Below are positions 1 through 9,132 of a stretch of DNA of 22,299 bases, one piece after another. The stretch is from DASXHD01 sp038239005 (GTDB taxonomy: Bacteria; Myxococcota_A; Polyangia; Polyangiales; Polyangiaceae), in assembly GCA_038239005.1 (NCBI GenBank), contig JBBSFE010000114.1, forward strand, positions 1 to 22,299, in the 5' to 3' direction. Under the pieces are notes generated by a model that searched no databases, had not been told where the DNA came from, and saw only the letters and a list, made by a program, of their open reading frames with translations. Both the position numbers and the translations under genes were made by a program. How positions within the stretch are numbered: position 1 is the stretch's first letter; each line of letters starts with the position of its first letter.

Positions 1-2
1 AG

Positions 3-3000
3 AACGCCGGTGACGCGGGCGCGATCGCACGCGTTCGCCGGGCGCGTCTCGTGTTCGTCACCGATCCAGCAACGCTCGCTCAAGAGCATCGAACGCTCGC
101 GGCTCTCGCCGAAAAAGCCGGCACGCTCGAAGCGGCGATCACGCACGTGCAAACGGCGCTGGCGTCGTCGAGCGACGATCCGACGCTTCTCGATTATCTC
201 GATCGCTTGCTCGATGCCGTCGGCCGCCAAGACCAACGCATGGCCCTTTGGGTCACGGAGGCCGCGCGGAATCCAGACGCAAGCAAGCGTGCGCGCGCGC
301 TCCTTCGCGCGGCGCAAATCGCAGACAAGCTCGGCCGACACACGGACGCCGTGCGCCATCTTCGCGCAGGATGGATCGCGAATCCCGGCGACGTCGAAGT
401 GCTCGATGCGCTTTCGCGAGCGCTTTCCGCTCCACCGACGGACAAAGTCGAAGGCGACACGCGCTCGCTCCTCGAGCTCTACGTGCAAGCGGCCGAGCGC
501 GCACGCGACACGGCGCGGCGCATTGCGTATCTCGAGAAGGCCGCGCTCCTTTGGGAAGAAGTGCTCGCCGATGCGTCGCGCGCGCTGAAGCTCTACGAAG
601 AAATCTTGGTGCTCGAGCCAGGGCGCCGCGGCGCGATCCTCGGCGTCGCGCGCTGCGCCGAGCGCCTCAATGACGACGCAGCCCTCGCGAAGGCGCTCCT
701 CCAGGAAGCCGCACTCGCGGAGGACGGCGCCGACGTGCTCTCGCTGAAGACGCGCGCTGCGGCGGCGCTCGCAAAGACGGAACCCGCGCGTGCGCTCGCG
801 CTCGTCGAAGAGGTTACGGCACAGGATCAGGATCACGGCGCAGCGCGCTCTCTCGAGACGCGGCTTCACGAAGAGGCGGGCCGCTGGGAAAAGGTCGCGT
901 CGTCGATGAAGGCGCGTATCGATGCGGCCGGGCGTCGCGGGGCACCGAAGGCCGATATCGTCGCGCTCTGGCTTTCGCTCGCACAAACGCAGCGTGATCG
1001 GTTGCGGGCGCCGCAAGCCGCGCTCGCTTCGCTGAAATCCGCGCGCATCGCCGACCCATCGCACCCGGTGCCGCCCGACGAAATCGCGCGGCTGCTCGAA
1101 TCGAGCGGCGATGACGCCGCGTATCGCGATGCGCTCTCGCAGCTCGCAGACACCGCCCCCACGGGGGCGGAGCGTTCGCAATATCTCGTGCGTGCGGCCG
1201 AGGTGGAGGAGCTCAAGCTCCACGACGACGCTCGCGCCGCGGCCACGTATGCGCGCGCGCTCGTCACGTTTCCGGACGACGAGCTCGCGGCCGATCGACT
1301 CGGGCGTGTTCTCGCGCGGCGTGTCGCGGCAAAAGAAAGCTCGGCTGCGGCGTTCGGTGAAGTGTTCACGCACACACTCAAACGCGCCGAGCGCGCACAG
1401 ACATCGGAAGCCGCACCCAACGCCGAACGTGCGCGCGCGTTCACGTTTGCGGCCGCGTCGTTGCTGGTCGATGCGTCGCAAGATCTTCCACGTGCAGCGC
1501 AACTTCTGGAGTCGATCGTCAAAGACGAGCCCGCGCACGTCCCTGCCCTTCGCACGCTCGAAGCGCTCGCACGGCGCAGCGGGGATCTGCCGGCGCTCGC
1601 GCAAACGCTTTCGCGTCAAGGTGATGCGCTTCGTGACGTGCGCGCGAGGCTCGGCGCGCTGTGGGCACTTGCGTCGCTCGAAGAGTGGCGGCTGCCATCG
1701 GGCGATCCCGGTCCGACGTACGCGCGCATTCTCGAGCTCGACGCAAGCGATCCGGGCGCGCTCGAAGCCACGCTGCGTCGCGATCTCCCCATCGCGCGTC
1801 GCGGTGATGCGCGCGCACGGAAAAGCGTGCTCGGTGCTCTTCGTGCGCTCTCGGCGCTCGCATCGGACGACGGCACACGTATCGCGTACCACTTGCGCCT
1901 CGCGCTCCAGCTCGAAGCCGCCGCTGATGCCAACATCGACGGCGCAGCCGCACAGCACTTGCGCGAGGCCTACGACCGCTATCGCAGCGCGCTCACGGTC
2001 GATCGTCTATCGGTCACCGCGGCAACGGGGCTCGCGCGACTCTCTGCGCGTTTGCGTGAAGCCGAGGGCGCGCTCGCTGCGGCGCTCTCGCTCGCCGACA
2101 TCGCGGCACGACCGCCCGTGCGCTCGCGCTACTTGCTCGAAGCCGCCGAGCTTCTCCTTGGCGCGAAAGACGATCGCCTCGGCTCCGGTTACGAGCGGCG
2201 CTCGCGCGCGAGCGAGCTTTTGCAACGTGCGGTCGAAGCCGATCCGGATTCGATCGTCGCGGCCGGGCGGCTCTCCACGTTGTGGAGCGAGGACGGCCAC
2301 GCCGAGCGGCTCGTCGACGTGTTCCGCTCTGCCATCAAGATTGCCACGATTCCGGAAGCCATCGTCATGCTCGGCTCCGAGATCGCCCGCGTCGCGCGCG
2401 ATGTGCTGAAGGACCTACCGACGGCCATCGAAGCCATGCAACGCGTACGCACGGCTGCGCCCGATCACATTCCGTCACTGCTCACGCTTTCGGAGCTCTG
2501 CATCGCGCAGCGCGCGTGGGCTGAAGCAGTCGACGCGCTCGAGGCCGTCGTATCAAGGAGTCGCGAGAGCGGGCCGCGCCTCACCGCGCTCTTTGCGCTC
2601 TCGAGCGTTTACGATCGCGTCCTCGACCGCCGCGCCGACGCCGAACGCGCGCTTCGTACGGCGCTTTCGATCGAGCCGCTCAATCCGCGCGCGCTTCGCG
2701 CACTCTTGCGGCACCTCGCGCAGGGCACATCGACGAATCGCGCCGACACACGCCACGAGCAGGCCCAGCTGCTCGAGCAGCTCGCTGACGTCGAGCAAGA
2801 CGCGGTTCAAAAATGCGATTTGCTTGCAGAGCTCGCGTCGATGCGCAGTCGCCTCGGCGACATGTCCGGTGCGGAGCGCGCACTCGTTGCCGCGGTCGCT
2901 CACGCTCCCAGCAATGCGAAGGTCTTCACGCGCCTCGCGCAAGGCTTCAAAACAGCGGCAGGCGTCACCGACGACGCCGGATACGCGCGCGCGCTCGAGC

Positions 3001-4268
3001 AAGTCATTGCGCTCGGTCAACGTCTCGGTCGCGTCGACGCATCCTGGTTCGCGACGCTCGGGCAAATCGAGGTCGAGCGACTGGCGCGCGTGCGCGACGG
3101 CATTGCGCATTTGCAGCAAGCCGTCACCATCGACCCGACACTATTCGAAACGCGATTCGAGCTCGCCACCGCGTTTTTGAAAGCGCAGGCCCACCAAGAC
3201 GCAGCGCGCACGGTGCTCGCGCTCCTCGCGCCCGATCCTCGGCCGCTCCTTTCGCTTGCTGACCCGGCGTCGGCGCTCGGCGTGCTCGAGCAAAGTTTGA
3301 ACGGTGAGCGTCGCTCCGAAGAAGCACTCGCGGTGAGCGAGCTTCGCGCGGTCGCGGGCGATCTCGACGACGGACGCCACGCGTGGTTGCGTGCGCGCCG
3401 CCCTCGCCCGCTCGACGCGAATCAGCCCGCGCTCGATCGCAGCACGCTCGTGACTCACTTGTTGCCGCCCGAAGGACGTCACGTGCTCCTCGAGGTGGCC
3501 GCGGCGATCTACGGCATCGAGGCGAAGATGCTGCGAAGCGACGTCGGCGAGCTCGGCATTTCGTCGCGTGACCGCGTCTCTTCGCGCAGTGGGCACCCCA
3601 CACGTGCCTTGCTCGATCGTTTGATGCGCATGCTCGGTCTCTCGGATGTCGAGCTCGTCATCACGCCGAACGTGCCGCGCACGCGCGTGCTCACACAAGA
3701 CGTGCCATGGGTCGTCGTGCCTGCCACGCTCGCTGATCTTCCCGAGATGGCCCAGCTCGCCGCTATGGGTCGCGCGCTTGCTCGCATCGCGTTTGGCGTG
3801 CCGTGGCTCGAGGAGCTTCCGGGCCCGCACATCGAAGCGCTGCTCGTCGCCGCCGCGCGCCACGCGGTGCCCGGTTATGCTCGCGACCTGGATCTCTCGA
3901 CTGAGCCACTCATCACACAATACGAAGGACCCGTGGCGAAGACGATCGCGCGGCGCCAGCGCAAGCTCCTCGAAGAGCTCGCCGGTCACATCGCGGCGCC
4001 GCAAGGTCGCCCGCTTCCGATCACGCACCTCGTCGCGGCACTCGCGCGCGGCGAGCTTCGCACCGCATACATTCTCACGGGCGACCTTCTCGCAACCATC
4101 GACGACGTTCGTGGCGCCGACGCCTCACTCCTGAAAGCCACCGAGCAACCGGGCCGCGCAGCGCTCGCCGCAGTTCTCGAGCACCCCTACGCGGGCGACG
4201 TCGCACGCTTCGCCGTGACCTCCGAAGCCGCCGCACTCAAGCGCCGCATGAGCACGGCCTGGGCCTAA
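3..4268 (+). CDS. Large tetratricopeptide-repeat (TPR) protein, 5' end outside the window
   Basis: The frame is open from the left edge, and the peptide encoded before the first possible start (GTG at 51) already looks like helical TPR sequence, so the gene probably begins upstream. At least 1420 residues are present. Most of the protein is a superhelix of Ala/Leu/Arg-rich helix pairs with TPR-like units, for example LLQRAVEADPDSIVAAGRL, ALRTALSIEPLNPRALRAL and LQQAVTIDPTLFETRFELA. From about residue 1140 (counted from the GTG at 51) the repeats give way to a separate C-terminal domain of about 260 residues that contains PWVVVPATLADLPEMAQLA followed by GRALARI. I have the impression of similar C-terminal regions in other myxobacterial TPR proteins, but I cannot name the domain. 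TPR proteins are usually scaffolds for protein complexes; the partner here is unknown. No signal peptide can be judged because the true N-terminus is missing. It converges on the acyl-CoA ligase gene, with only 9 bases between stop codons. Confidence 0.85.
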   Translation, partial: NAGDAGAIARVRRARLVFVTDPATLAQEHRTLAALAEKAGTLEAAITHVQTALASSSDDPTLLDYLDRLLDAVGRQDQRMALWVTEAARNPDASKRARALLRAAQIADKLGRHTDAVRHLRAGWIANPGDVEVLDALSRALSAPPTDKVEGDTRSLLELYVQAAERARDTARRIAYLEKAALLWEEVLADASRALKLYEEILVLEPGRRGAILGVARCAERLNDDAALAKALLQEAALAEDGADVLSLKTRAAAALAKTEPARALALVEEVTAQDQDHGAARSLETRLHEEAGRWEKVASSMKARIDAAGRRGAPKADIVALWLSLAQTQRDRLRAPQAALASLKSARIADPSHPVPPDEIARLLESSGDDAAYRDALSQLADTAPTGAERSQYLVRAAEVEELKLHDDARAAATYARALVTFPDDELAADRLGRVLARRVAAKESSAAAFGEVFTHTLKRAERAQTSEAAPNAERARAFTFAAASLLVDASQDLPRAAQLLESIVKDEPAHVPALRTLEALARRSGDLPALAQTLSRQGDALRDVRARLGALWALASLEEWRLPSGDPGPTYARILELDASDPGALEATLRRDLPIARRGDARARKSVLGALRALSALASDDGTRIAYHLRLALQLEAAADANIDGAAAQHLREAYDRYRSALTVDRLSVTAATGLARLSARLREAEGALAAALSLADIAARPPVRSRYLLEAAELLLGAKDDRLGSGYERRSRASELLQRAVEADPDSIVAAGRLSTLWSEDGHAERLVDVFRSAIKIATIPEAIVMLGSEIARVARDVLKDLPTAIEAMQRVRTAAPDHIPSLLTLSELCIAQRAWAEAVDALEAVVSRSRESGPRLTALFALSSVYDRVLDRRADAERALRTALSIEPLNPRALRALLRHLAQGTSTNRADTRHEQAQLLEQLADVEQDAVQKCDLLAELASMRSRLGDMSGAERALVAAVAHAPSNAKVFTRLAQGFKTAAGVTDDAGYARALEQVIALGQRLGRVDASWFATLGQIEVERLARVRDGIAHLQQAVTIDPTLFETRFELATAFLKAQAHQDAARTVLALLAPDPRPLLSLADPASALGVLEQSLNGERRSEEALAVSELRAVAGDLDDGRHAWLRARRPRPLDANQPALDRSTLVTHLLPPEGRHVLLEVAAAIYGIEAKMLRSDVGELGISSRDRVSSRSGHPTRALLDRLMRMLGLSDVELVITPNVPRTRVLTQDVPWVVVPATLADLPEMAQLAAMGRALARIAFGVPWLEELPGPHIEALLVAAARHAVPGYARDLDLSTEPLITQYEGPVAKTIARRQRKLLEELAGHIAAPQGRPLPITHLVAALARGELRTAYILTGDLLATIDDVRGADASLLKATEQPGRAALAAVLEHPYAGDVARFAVTSEAAALKRRMSTAWA
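1153..1170. repeat. Perfect GC-only inverted repeat inside the TPR gene
   Basis: CCGCCCCC and GGGGGCGG form a perfect 8-bp inverted repeat around a 2-base spacer (AC). It encodes the linker TAPTGAE between TPR helices. It could form a very stable RNA hairpin, but no T-run follows, so it is not a standard terminator. Confidence 0.5.
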
Positions 4269-4277
4269 CTCAAGTTT

Positions 4278-6038
4278 CTAGTCGGAGTACATCGACGCGA
4301 TTTGGGTCGCGTATTTTTGGCTGATGATTTTGCGGCGGAGCTTCATCGTGGGGGTGAGCTCGCCGCCGTCGACCGTGAGCTCGGCTGGGAGGATGGTGAA
4401 GCGCTTGACCGTTTGGACGCGCGCTAGGCGCTCGTTGACGCGGTCGATTTGTTTTTCGACGTGCGCGCGAAATGTCGCGCACTCGGATGCGCTGTGGGCG
4501 TCCGTCGCGGGGCTCCCGGCCTGTTTTGCTTCGGCGACCACACGCTCGGGGTCGAGGGTCAGAAGCGCCGCGAGATATTTTTGACGATCGCCAACGACCA
4601 CGGCCTGCGCGACGACCGGAATTGATTTGAGCAAGCCTTCGACGAGCTGCGGCGCGACGTTCTCGCCGCCCGCCGTGATCAAGAGCTCCTTTTTGCGATC
4701 GGTGATGCGGAGGTAACCATCGGCGTCGAGCTCGCCGACGTCGCCCGTGTGCAGCCAGCCTTCGGCGTCGATGGCTTCTTTCGTCGATGCTTCGTCCTTC
4801 AAGTAGCCGAGAAAGACGTGCTCGCCGCGCACGAGCACTTCGCCGTCTTCTGCGATTTTGAGCTCGGCGCCCGCGAGCACTTTGCCGACGGCGCCGGTGC
4901 GATACGCGTTCGGCAGCGATTGCGTCGCGGGCCCCGTGCACTCGCTCATGCCGTAGATTTCGTAAAGCGGCAGGCCAAGGCTCAGGAAAAATTCGAGCGT
5001 GTCTTTCGAGATGGGCGCGGCGCCGGTCAGTGCGAAGCGACATCGATCGAGACCGATGCGTTCGCGCACTTTCGAGAACACGATGCTGCTCGCGAGGCCG
5101 TACATCATCGGGCGCGACTCGCCGCGCTGATCGGCATACCCGCCGCGTAGGCCGACGCGACGCGCCCATCGGGCGATGCGCTTTCGCAGCGGTGGCGCGG
5201 ACTCGCCGGCGGCTTGCATCTTCGCCTGCATCTTTTCCCACACGCGCGGAACGCCGAGAAAATACGTGGGCCGAGCTTCGCGAAGCGCCTCCGGCATTTT
5301 TTCGACGCTCTCGGCGAACGTGATCACGAGCCCGAGCGACATCGGCACGTGAATCGTGAGCATCTGCTCGGCGATGTGGCTGAGCGGCAAGTAGCTGACG
5401 CCGTTGTCGCCTTCGACGAAACCGAGCAGCTCACTCGCCTTCGCCGTCCATGTGAGATTTTGGTGCGAGAGAAGCACGCCCTTCGGAGTACCCGTCGTGC
5501 CCGACGTGTAGATGAGCGTGCATGCGTCGTCCGGTTTTTGCGCGGACATGCGCGCCTCGAGCGCGCGCTCGTCGACGTCGGCGCCGGTCGCGACGAACGC
5601 TTCGAACGTGCTGACCATGGCGTCGGTTGGTGGCTCTTCCGACCACTGCACGATCTTCTCGAGCTTCGGCATCGCGCCCTTCACTTCGAGAAGTTTTTTT
5701 GTCTGCTCGATCGAATCCGTGAACACGATGCGCGCGTCGGCGTGATTCACGATGTACGCGATCTGCTCTGGGCTGCTCGTCGTGTAGATGCCGGCCGGAA
5801 TCGCGCCCGCGAAGATCGCGCCGACGTCCGCGTAGAGCCACTCGGCTCGGTTGAACCCGACAATCGCAACACCCTCGTGAGGCTCGACACTGGCGGCGAT
5901 GAGCGCCTTCGCAACGCTACGCACGCGCGCGTCGTAGGCGTTCCACGTCGTCGTTTGGTCCTTCTGCTTGAAGGCGATGGCGTCGCCGTGCTTCTTCACC
6001 GTCGCGGCAAACGCCTGCATCACCGTCAGCTTCTGCAT
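4278..6038 (-). CDS. Long-chain fatty acid--CoA ligase (AMP-forming), bubblegum/ACSBG-like
   Basis: The protein (586 aa) activates a fatty acid with ATP to an acyl-adenylate and transfers it to CoA. All core motifs of the ANL adenylate-forming family are present: the P-loop YTSGTTGTPKGV at residues 177-188, YGMSECTGP at 362-370, the GWLHTGD motif at 427-433, the hinge region ITDRKKELLI at 445-454 and the catalytic lysine K566 in TPTMKLRR near the C-terminus. The segment TGAAPISKDTLEFFLSLGLP preceding the YGMSE motif resembles the bubblegum (ACSBG) branch and FadD15-like bacterial enzymes more than E. coli FadD. No signal peptide is present and length is normal for the family. It starts 17 bases after the cyclase stop on the same strand, so the two are probably co-transcribed, and no Shine-Dalgarno motif precedes its ATG. 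Chain-length preference cannot be read from sequence. Confidence 0.95.
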   Translation of the reverse strand: MQKLTVMQAFAATVKKHGDAIAFKQKDQTTTWNAYDARVRSVAKALIAASVEPHEGVAIVGFNRAEWLYADVGAIFAGAIPAGIYTTSSPEQIAYIVNHADARIVFTDSIEQTKKLLEVKGAMPKLEKIVQWSEEPPTDAMVSTFEAFVATGADVDERALEARMSAQKPDDACTLIYTSGTTGTPKGVLLSHQNLTWTAKASELLGFVEGDNGVSYLPLSHIAEQMLTIHVPMSLGLVITFAESVEKMPEALREARPTYFLGVPRVWEKMQAKMQAAGESAPPLRKRIARWARRVGLRGGYADQRGESRPMMYGLASSIVFSKVRERIGLDRCRFALTGAAPISKDTLEFFLSLGLPLYEIYGMSECTGPATQSLPNAYRTGAVGKVLAGAELKIAEDGEVLVRGEHVFLGYLKDEASTKEAIDAEGWLHTGDVGELDADGYLRITDRKKELLITAGGENVAPQLVEGLLKSIPVVAQAVVVGDRQKYLAALLTLDPERVVAEAKQAGSPATDAHSASECATFRAHVEKQIDRVNERLARVQTVKRFTILPAELTVDGGELTPTMKLRRKIISQKYATQIASMYSD

Positions 6039-6055
6039 GAAGGGCGTGTTCTAAG

Positions 6056-7849
6056 TCAGCGGAGGCGCAAATGCACCACTTCGAGCGCGTGCTCGATGCC
6101 TTTGACGCGAACTTGTGTGGGATCGCTCACGGTCAGTCGGGCGTCCTTCAAGAAACTCTCGGCGGCCCGCTTTTCCAGCACGATTTCGCCGCCCTCGGCG
6201 AGATGCTGGAGGCGCGACGCGACATTGACCGTCGAGCCAAAGTAGTCGAGCGCGCCGTTCGCGGTGACGACGTAACAAGCGCCGCCGTAAACGCCGAGCT
6301 TGAGATTGGTGCGTTCGCCGTTTTTGGCTTTCTTTCGGAATGCCTCGAAGACCGTGAGGCATTCGATGGCGGCGGCGATGCACGTTCGTTCGTCCGTGAA
6401 GGCGGCCATGACGGCGTCGCCCATCGTTTTGACGATCGTCCCGTCGTGTGCGGCGACGGCGTCGCGCAATACGTCGAAGTGATCATCGACGAGGCGAAAC
6501 GCGGCCGCATCACCGACCTCGGTGTAGAGCGCCGTCGACCCCGTGAGATCCGAAAATAAAATGGCGCATCGCGCGACTTTGAGCGGCGTCTCGCGCTTGA
6601 GGAGATCGGTCGAGAAGAGCGCGCGAAACTCACCTAGCGTCGAGAGCTCGTGCGCCGTCGCCGCGGCGCTCGCGTATGCGAGGCGTTCGATCTTCACGTG
6701 GCGCTCGTCCCCGGTGTCGTTTTGTAGCGTGATTGCCGCGCCCGGTTTGACGCGCACGTCGGTGGGCTTGATGGCATCCTCGCCGATGCGCACGGATGCT
6801 TTCTCGGCGCCGTCGGCCGAGACCTCGACCGATGCGCGCGCGCCGCCGCGCGAAAAAATTCTGTAGCGACCTTCTTCGGCGGGAGCTGCGACCTCGAGCG
6901 ACGCACCCGATGCGACGATCATTTGTGTGAGCACGTGAGGCGTACGCGCGGGCCCGCCCATGCAGAAGAATTGCGCGGGCACCCGCCGCACCTTGTCGTG
7001 CGGGCGGAAAGTCGCCTCGACGGCGCGATCAAGCTCGAGCTCGAATGCGATGTCGCACATCTGGCAGTGACCTTCTTTTCCAATTTCGGAGAGCTCGGTC
7101 ATCTCCTCGGCGGCGGTGCGACAGCTCGGACACACGATCGCCCAGCGCAGCTCGACGAGCCCGGCGGGCACCGCGTGGAGCATCGCGGCGAGCACTTCGC
7201 GTCGCGGCTCCTTCCATTCGTCGGCGATCTCGAAGGGTCGAATGCGGATTGCGTCTGCATCGGGACTGCGCTCGACGAAGTGCGCGATGCGTTCGGCGAG
7301 CTCGGGACGCACGTGTGCTTTGAGGCGCTCGAGCGCGGCAGCGAGCTCGACCGAGTCGCTCGGTGCGACCGGCTCCAAGAATGGACTCGGCGCGCGATCG
7401 TGAACGTGTTTGTCGACCTCGCGCGCAAGCTGGACCATCCCCGCGACGGCGCGGCGTCCGCCAATCCACGCGATGGGCCTGAGGAGCGCACTCTTCGTCT
7501 CCGCTTCGAACACGACATCGAGGCGCGTGCCTTTCGACCCTTCGATGGGCGTGAGCGTCCAGCTCATGCGAAGCCACGCGAGCGGCCCTCGAATGAACTT
7601 CCGGTGCACGCCGAATTTTTTCGGGTACTCCCACTCGAACGGAAACTCTTCGTAGACGACGGCGAACCCGCTCATGCGTGTCTCTGCCAAAAATCGCGCG
7701 GCTTCGTGCTTGCCCTCGTCGACGGGCCGGTACCTCACGGGCTCCATGCCGATGAGCCGGTTCATGCGATCGGTGTCGACGAGCAGCGGCCAGAGGTCTT
7801 TCGCGGCTGAGGCGAGATCGATGGTCGCTGTCGAGCGCACAGCCGTCAT
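6056..7849 (-). CDS. Class III adenylate/guanylate cyclase with START-like (SRPBCC) and DUF5939-like regions
   Basis: This 597-aa protein ends in a class III nucleotide cyclase domain (about residues 423-595). The catalytic set looks complete: metal-binding D434 (FSDLTGST) and D478 (KTMGDAV), base-contacting K474 and D535 (LDYFGST), and transition-state N542 and R546 (VNVASRL). The Lys/Asp pair fits ATP as substrate, so cAMP is the likely product. The N-terminus (about 1-150) looks like an SRPBCC/START-like lipid-binding fold. The middle resembles DUF5939, which is often found in bacterial cyclases, and includes two Cys pairs, C240-P-S-C243 and C262-Q-M-C265, spaced like a zinc ribbon. No transmembrane helix is evident, so it is probably a cytosolic sensor-cyclase. 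It is the first gene of a minus-strand unit with the acyl-CoA ligase and is divergent from the AsmA-like gene. The ATG lies 8 bases from a TATAGT box, with no room for a normal leader. Confidence 0.93.
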   Translation of the reverse strand: MTAVRSTATIDLASAAKDLWPLLVDTDRMNRLIGMEPVRYRPVDEGKHEAARFLAETRMSGFAVVYEEFPFEWEYPKKFGVHRKFIRGPLAWLRMSWTLTPIEGSKGTRLDVVFEAETKSALLRPIAWIGGRRAVAGMVQLAREVDKHVHDRAPSPFLEPVAPSDSVELAAALERLKAHVRPELAERIAHFVERSPDADAIRIRPFEIADEWKEPRREVLAAMLHAVPAGLVELRWAIVCPSCRTAAEEMTELSEIGKEGHCQMCDIAFELELDRAVEATFRPHDKVRRVPAQFFCMGGPARTPHVLTQMIVASGASLEVAAPAEEGRYRIFSRGGARASVEVSADGAEKASVRIGEDAIKPTDVRVKPGAAITLQNDTGDERHVKIERLAYASAAATAHELSTLGEFRALFSTDLLKRETPLKVARCAILFSDLTGSTALYTEVGDAAAFRLVDDHFDVLRDAVAAHDGTIVKTMGDAVMAAFTDERTCIAAAIECLTVFEAFRKKAKNGERTNLKLGVYGGACYVVTANGALDYFGSTVNVASRLQHLAEGGEIVLEKRAAESFLKDARLTVSDPTQVRVKGIEHALEVVHLRLR

Positions 7850-7869
7850 GGCGCTGTACTATACGCGCG
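7850..7869. promoter_or_regulatory. Overlapping divergent promoter, cyclase / AsmA-like gene
   Basis: The whole intergenic region is 20 bases. The plus strand carries TACTAT (7857-7862), 7 bases before the ATG at 7870. The minus strand carries TATAGT (complement of 7858-7863), 8 bases before the ATG at 7849. The two -10-like boxes overlap with a one-base offset. No convincing -35 box was found on either side; any -35 contact would fall inside the opposite coding sequence. The spacing implies leaderless or nearly leaderless mRNAs. Inferred from sequence only. Confidence 0.6.
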
Positions 7870-9132
7870 ATGAAGAAAGTCGCGCGCATCGTCCTGGTCG
7901 TCGGGCTTCTCCTGACGATCGTTGCGGCTGTCACGGTCGTGCTCGTGCCGCGGTGGGTGAAGGGGCGCATCATCGCGACCGCAGCGGCTCACGGCGTCGC
8001 GCTCACCATCGACGATTTCACGTTCGGCTTCTCTCGTGCACGCCTCAAGGGCGTGAAGGCCTCGCCCCTCATCCGCAACGATGCGAAGGGCGCGCCGAAA
8101 GTCACGGCGGCCGCTGCGAGCGTCGATGTCGACCTCGAATGGTTCACGCCCACGGCCATCACCGTCACGGGGATGACGCTCGATGTCGACGGCGACGCAA
8201 GCGACGTCGCGGCCGCGCTCGCGTCGCGCAACAAAGGAACAGCTGCGCCTGCGTCGATTACGCACGTCACGCTCGTCGATTCGTCGCTGCAGTGGAAGCA
8301 CCCGGTCGCGGCTCCGTTCGTCGCGATTGCCGCGGTGCATGTCGCGGCCGACGTCACGCGAAAACCGAATCGTGCGCTCGGCGAAGATTGGCACGTCACG
8401 GTCGGTGACCTTCGAATGTTCGATACGTCGAAGCTCAACAACGCTCTCGCGCCATGGTCGCTCACCGCCGACGCCGACGAGATCGGCACGCGTGCGACTG
8501 TCACCCTCCCCGCGAAGGCGACCGTGAAGATCGACGTCACGGAAGCCGGCGCGCGTTCACTCGACATCGACACGCCACCCTTCGTCGTCAAAGACCTCGG
8601 CATGCCGCCCGAAGTGCTCGCGCTCTACGGAGACGACACCAGCCACCTCGAAGTTCACGTTCACCACCAAGAAAAAGATCCGGATCACGCACAAGGAACC
8701 GTCGTGCTCACCGGCAGCGATGTCTTCGTGGGTCCATCGACGATGCGCACGTCGTTCGCACTCGACGCGCATTATTCGGGCGATCCCAAAACGTCTCTCA
8801 AGCTCTCGGGCGCGACCCTGCGTGCCGGGCCCTTCACGGGAGCGCTCGACGGAACGTTCGCGCTCGATCCCGCGACCGGGGTTCGCGCGAGCCTTCGATA
8901 CAGCTCCGGCGTCATGGCGTGCATCGACGCGGTGAAAGCCCAAGCGGCCAACTATGGCGATCTTGGCAAAGGCGTGGCAACGCTCGCAGGTTTGCTCGGC
9001 CTCGACCGTGCCGTTCAGGGCCGCGTGTGGCTCAAAGGCGAAATCGAGATCGATGCGCGCACGAGCACGAACCGGGTTTCCTTCCGAACCGATGGCGATT
9101 GCAAGCTGAGCTACTTGCCCGCCGGGCTGTGA
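7870..9132 (+). CDS. Membrane-anchored AsmA-like protein
   Basis: The product (420 aa) starts with two Lys and one strong hydrophobic helix (about residues 4-26) followed by positively charged residues. This suggests a single N-terminal membrane anchor with the rest in the periplasm. The remainder is a long run of alternating beta-strand-like segments such as ITVTGMTLDVDGD and LRAGPFTGALDGTFAL. Right after the anchor, FSRARLKGVKAS resembles the start of AsmA/YdbH/DUF748-type proteins, which bridge inner and outer membrane and carry lipids. It is shorter than most AsmA proteins (usually 600 residues or more), and no family signature is certain. It shares a 20-base divergent promoter with the cyclase. 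The TGA stop overlaps the promoter-like GATATAC ahead of the next gene. Lipid transport is an inference from fold pattern only. Confidence 0.8.
   Translation: MKKVARIVLVVGLLLTIVAAVTVVLVPRWVKGRIIATAAAHGVALTIDDFTFGFSRARLKGVKASPLIRNDAKGAPKVTAAAASVDVDLEWFTPTAITVTGMTLDVDGDASDVAAALASRNKGTAAPASITHVTLVDSSLQWKHPVAAPFVAIAAVHVAADVTRKPNRALGEDWHVTVGDLRMFDTSKLNNALAPWSLTADADEIGTRATVTLPAKATVKIDVTEAGARSLDIDTPPFVVKDLGMPPEVLALYGDDTSHLEVHVHHQEKDPDHAQGTVVLTGSDVFVGPSTMRTSFALDAHYSGDPKTSLKLSGATLRAGPFTGALDGTFALDPATGVRASLRYSSGVMACIDAVKAQAANYGDLGKGVATLAGLLGLDRAVQGRVWLKGEIEIDARTSTNRVSFRTDGDCKLSYLPAGL

Noticed and set aside
6923..7810. A 295-codon plus-strand frame opposite the cyclase
   Set aside because: Antisense to the SRPBCC/DUF5939-like region, whose Cys pairs and downstream catalytic motifs are clearly on the minus strand.
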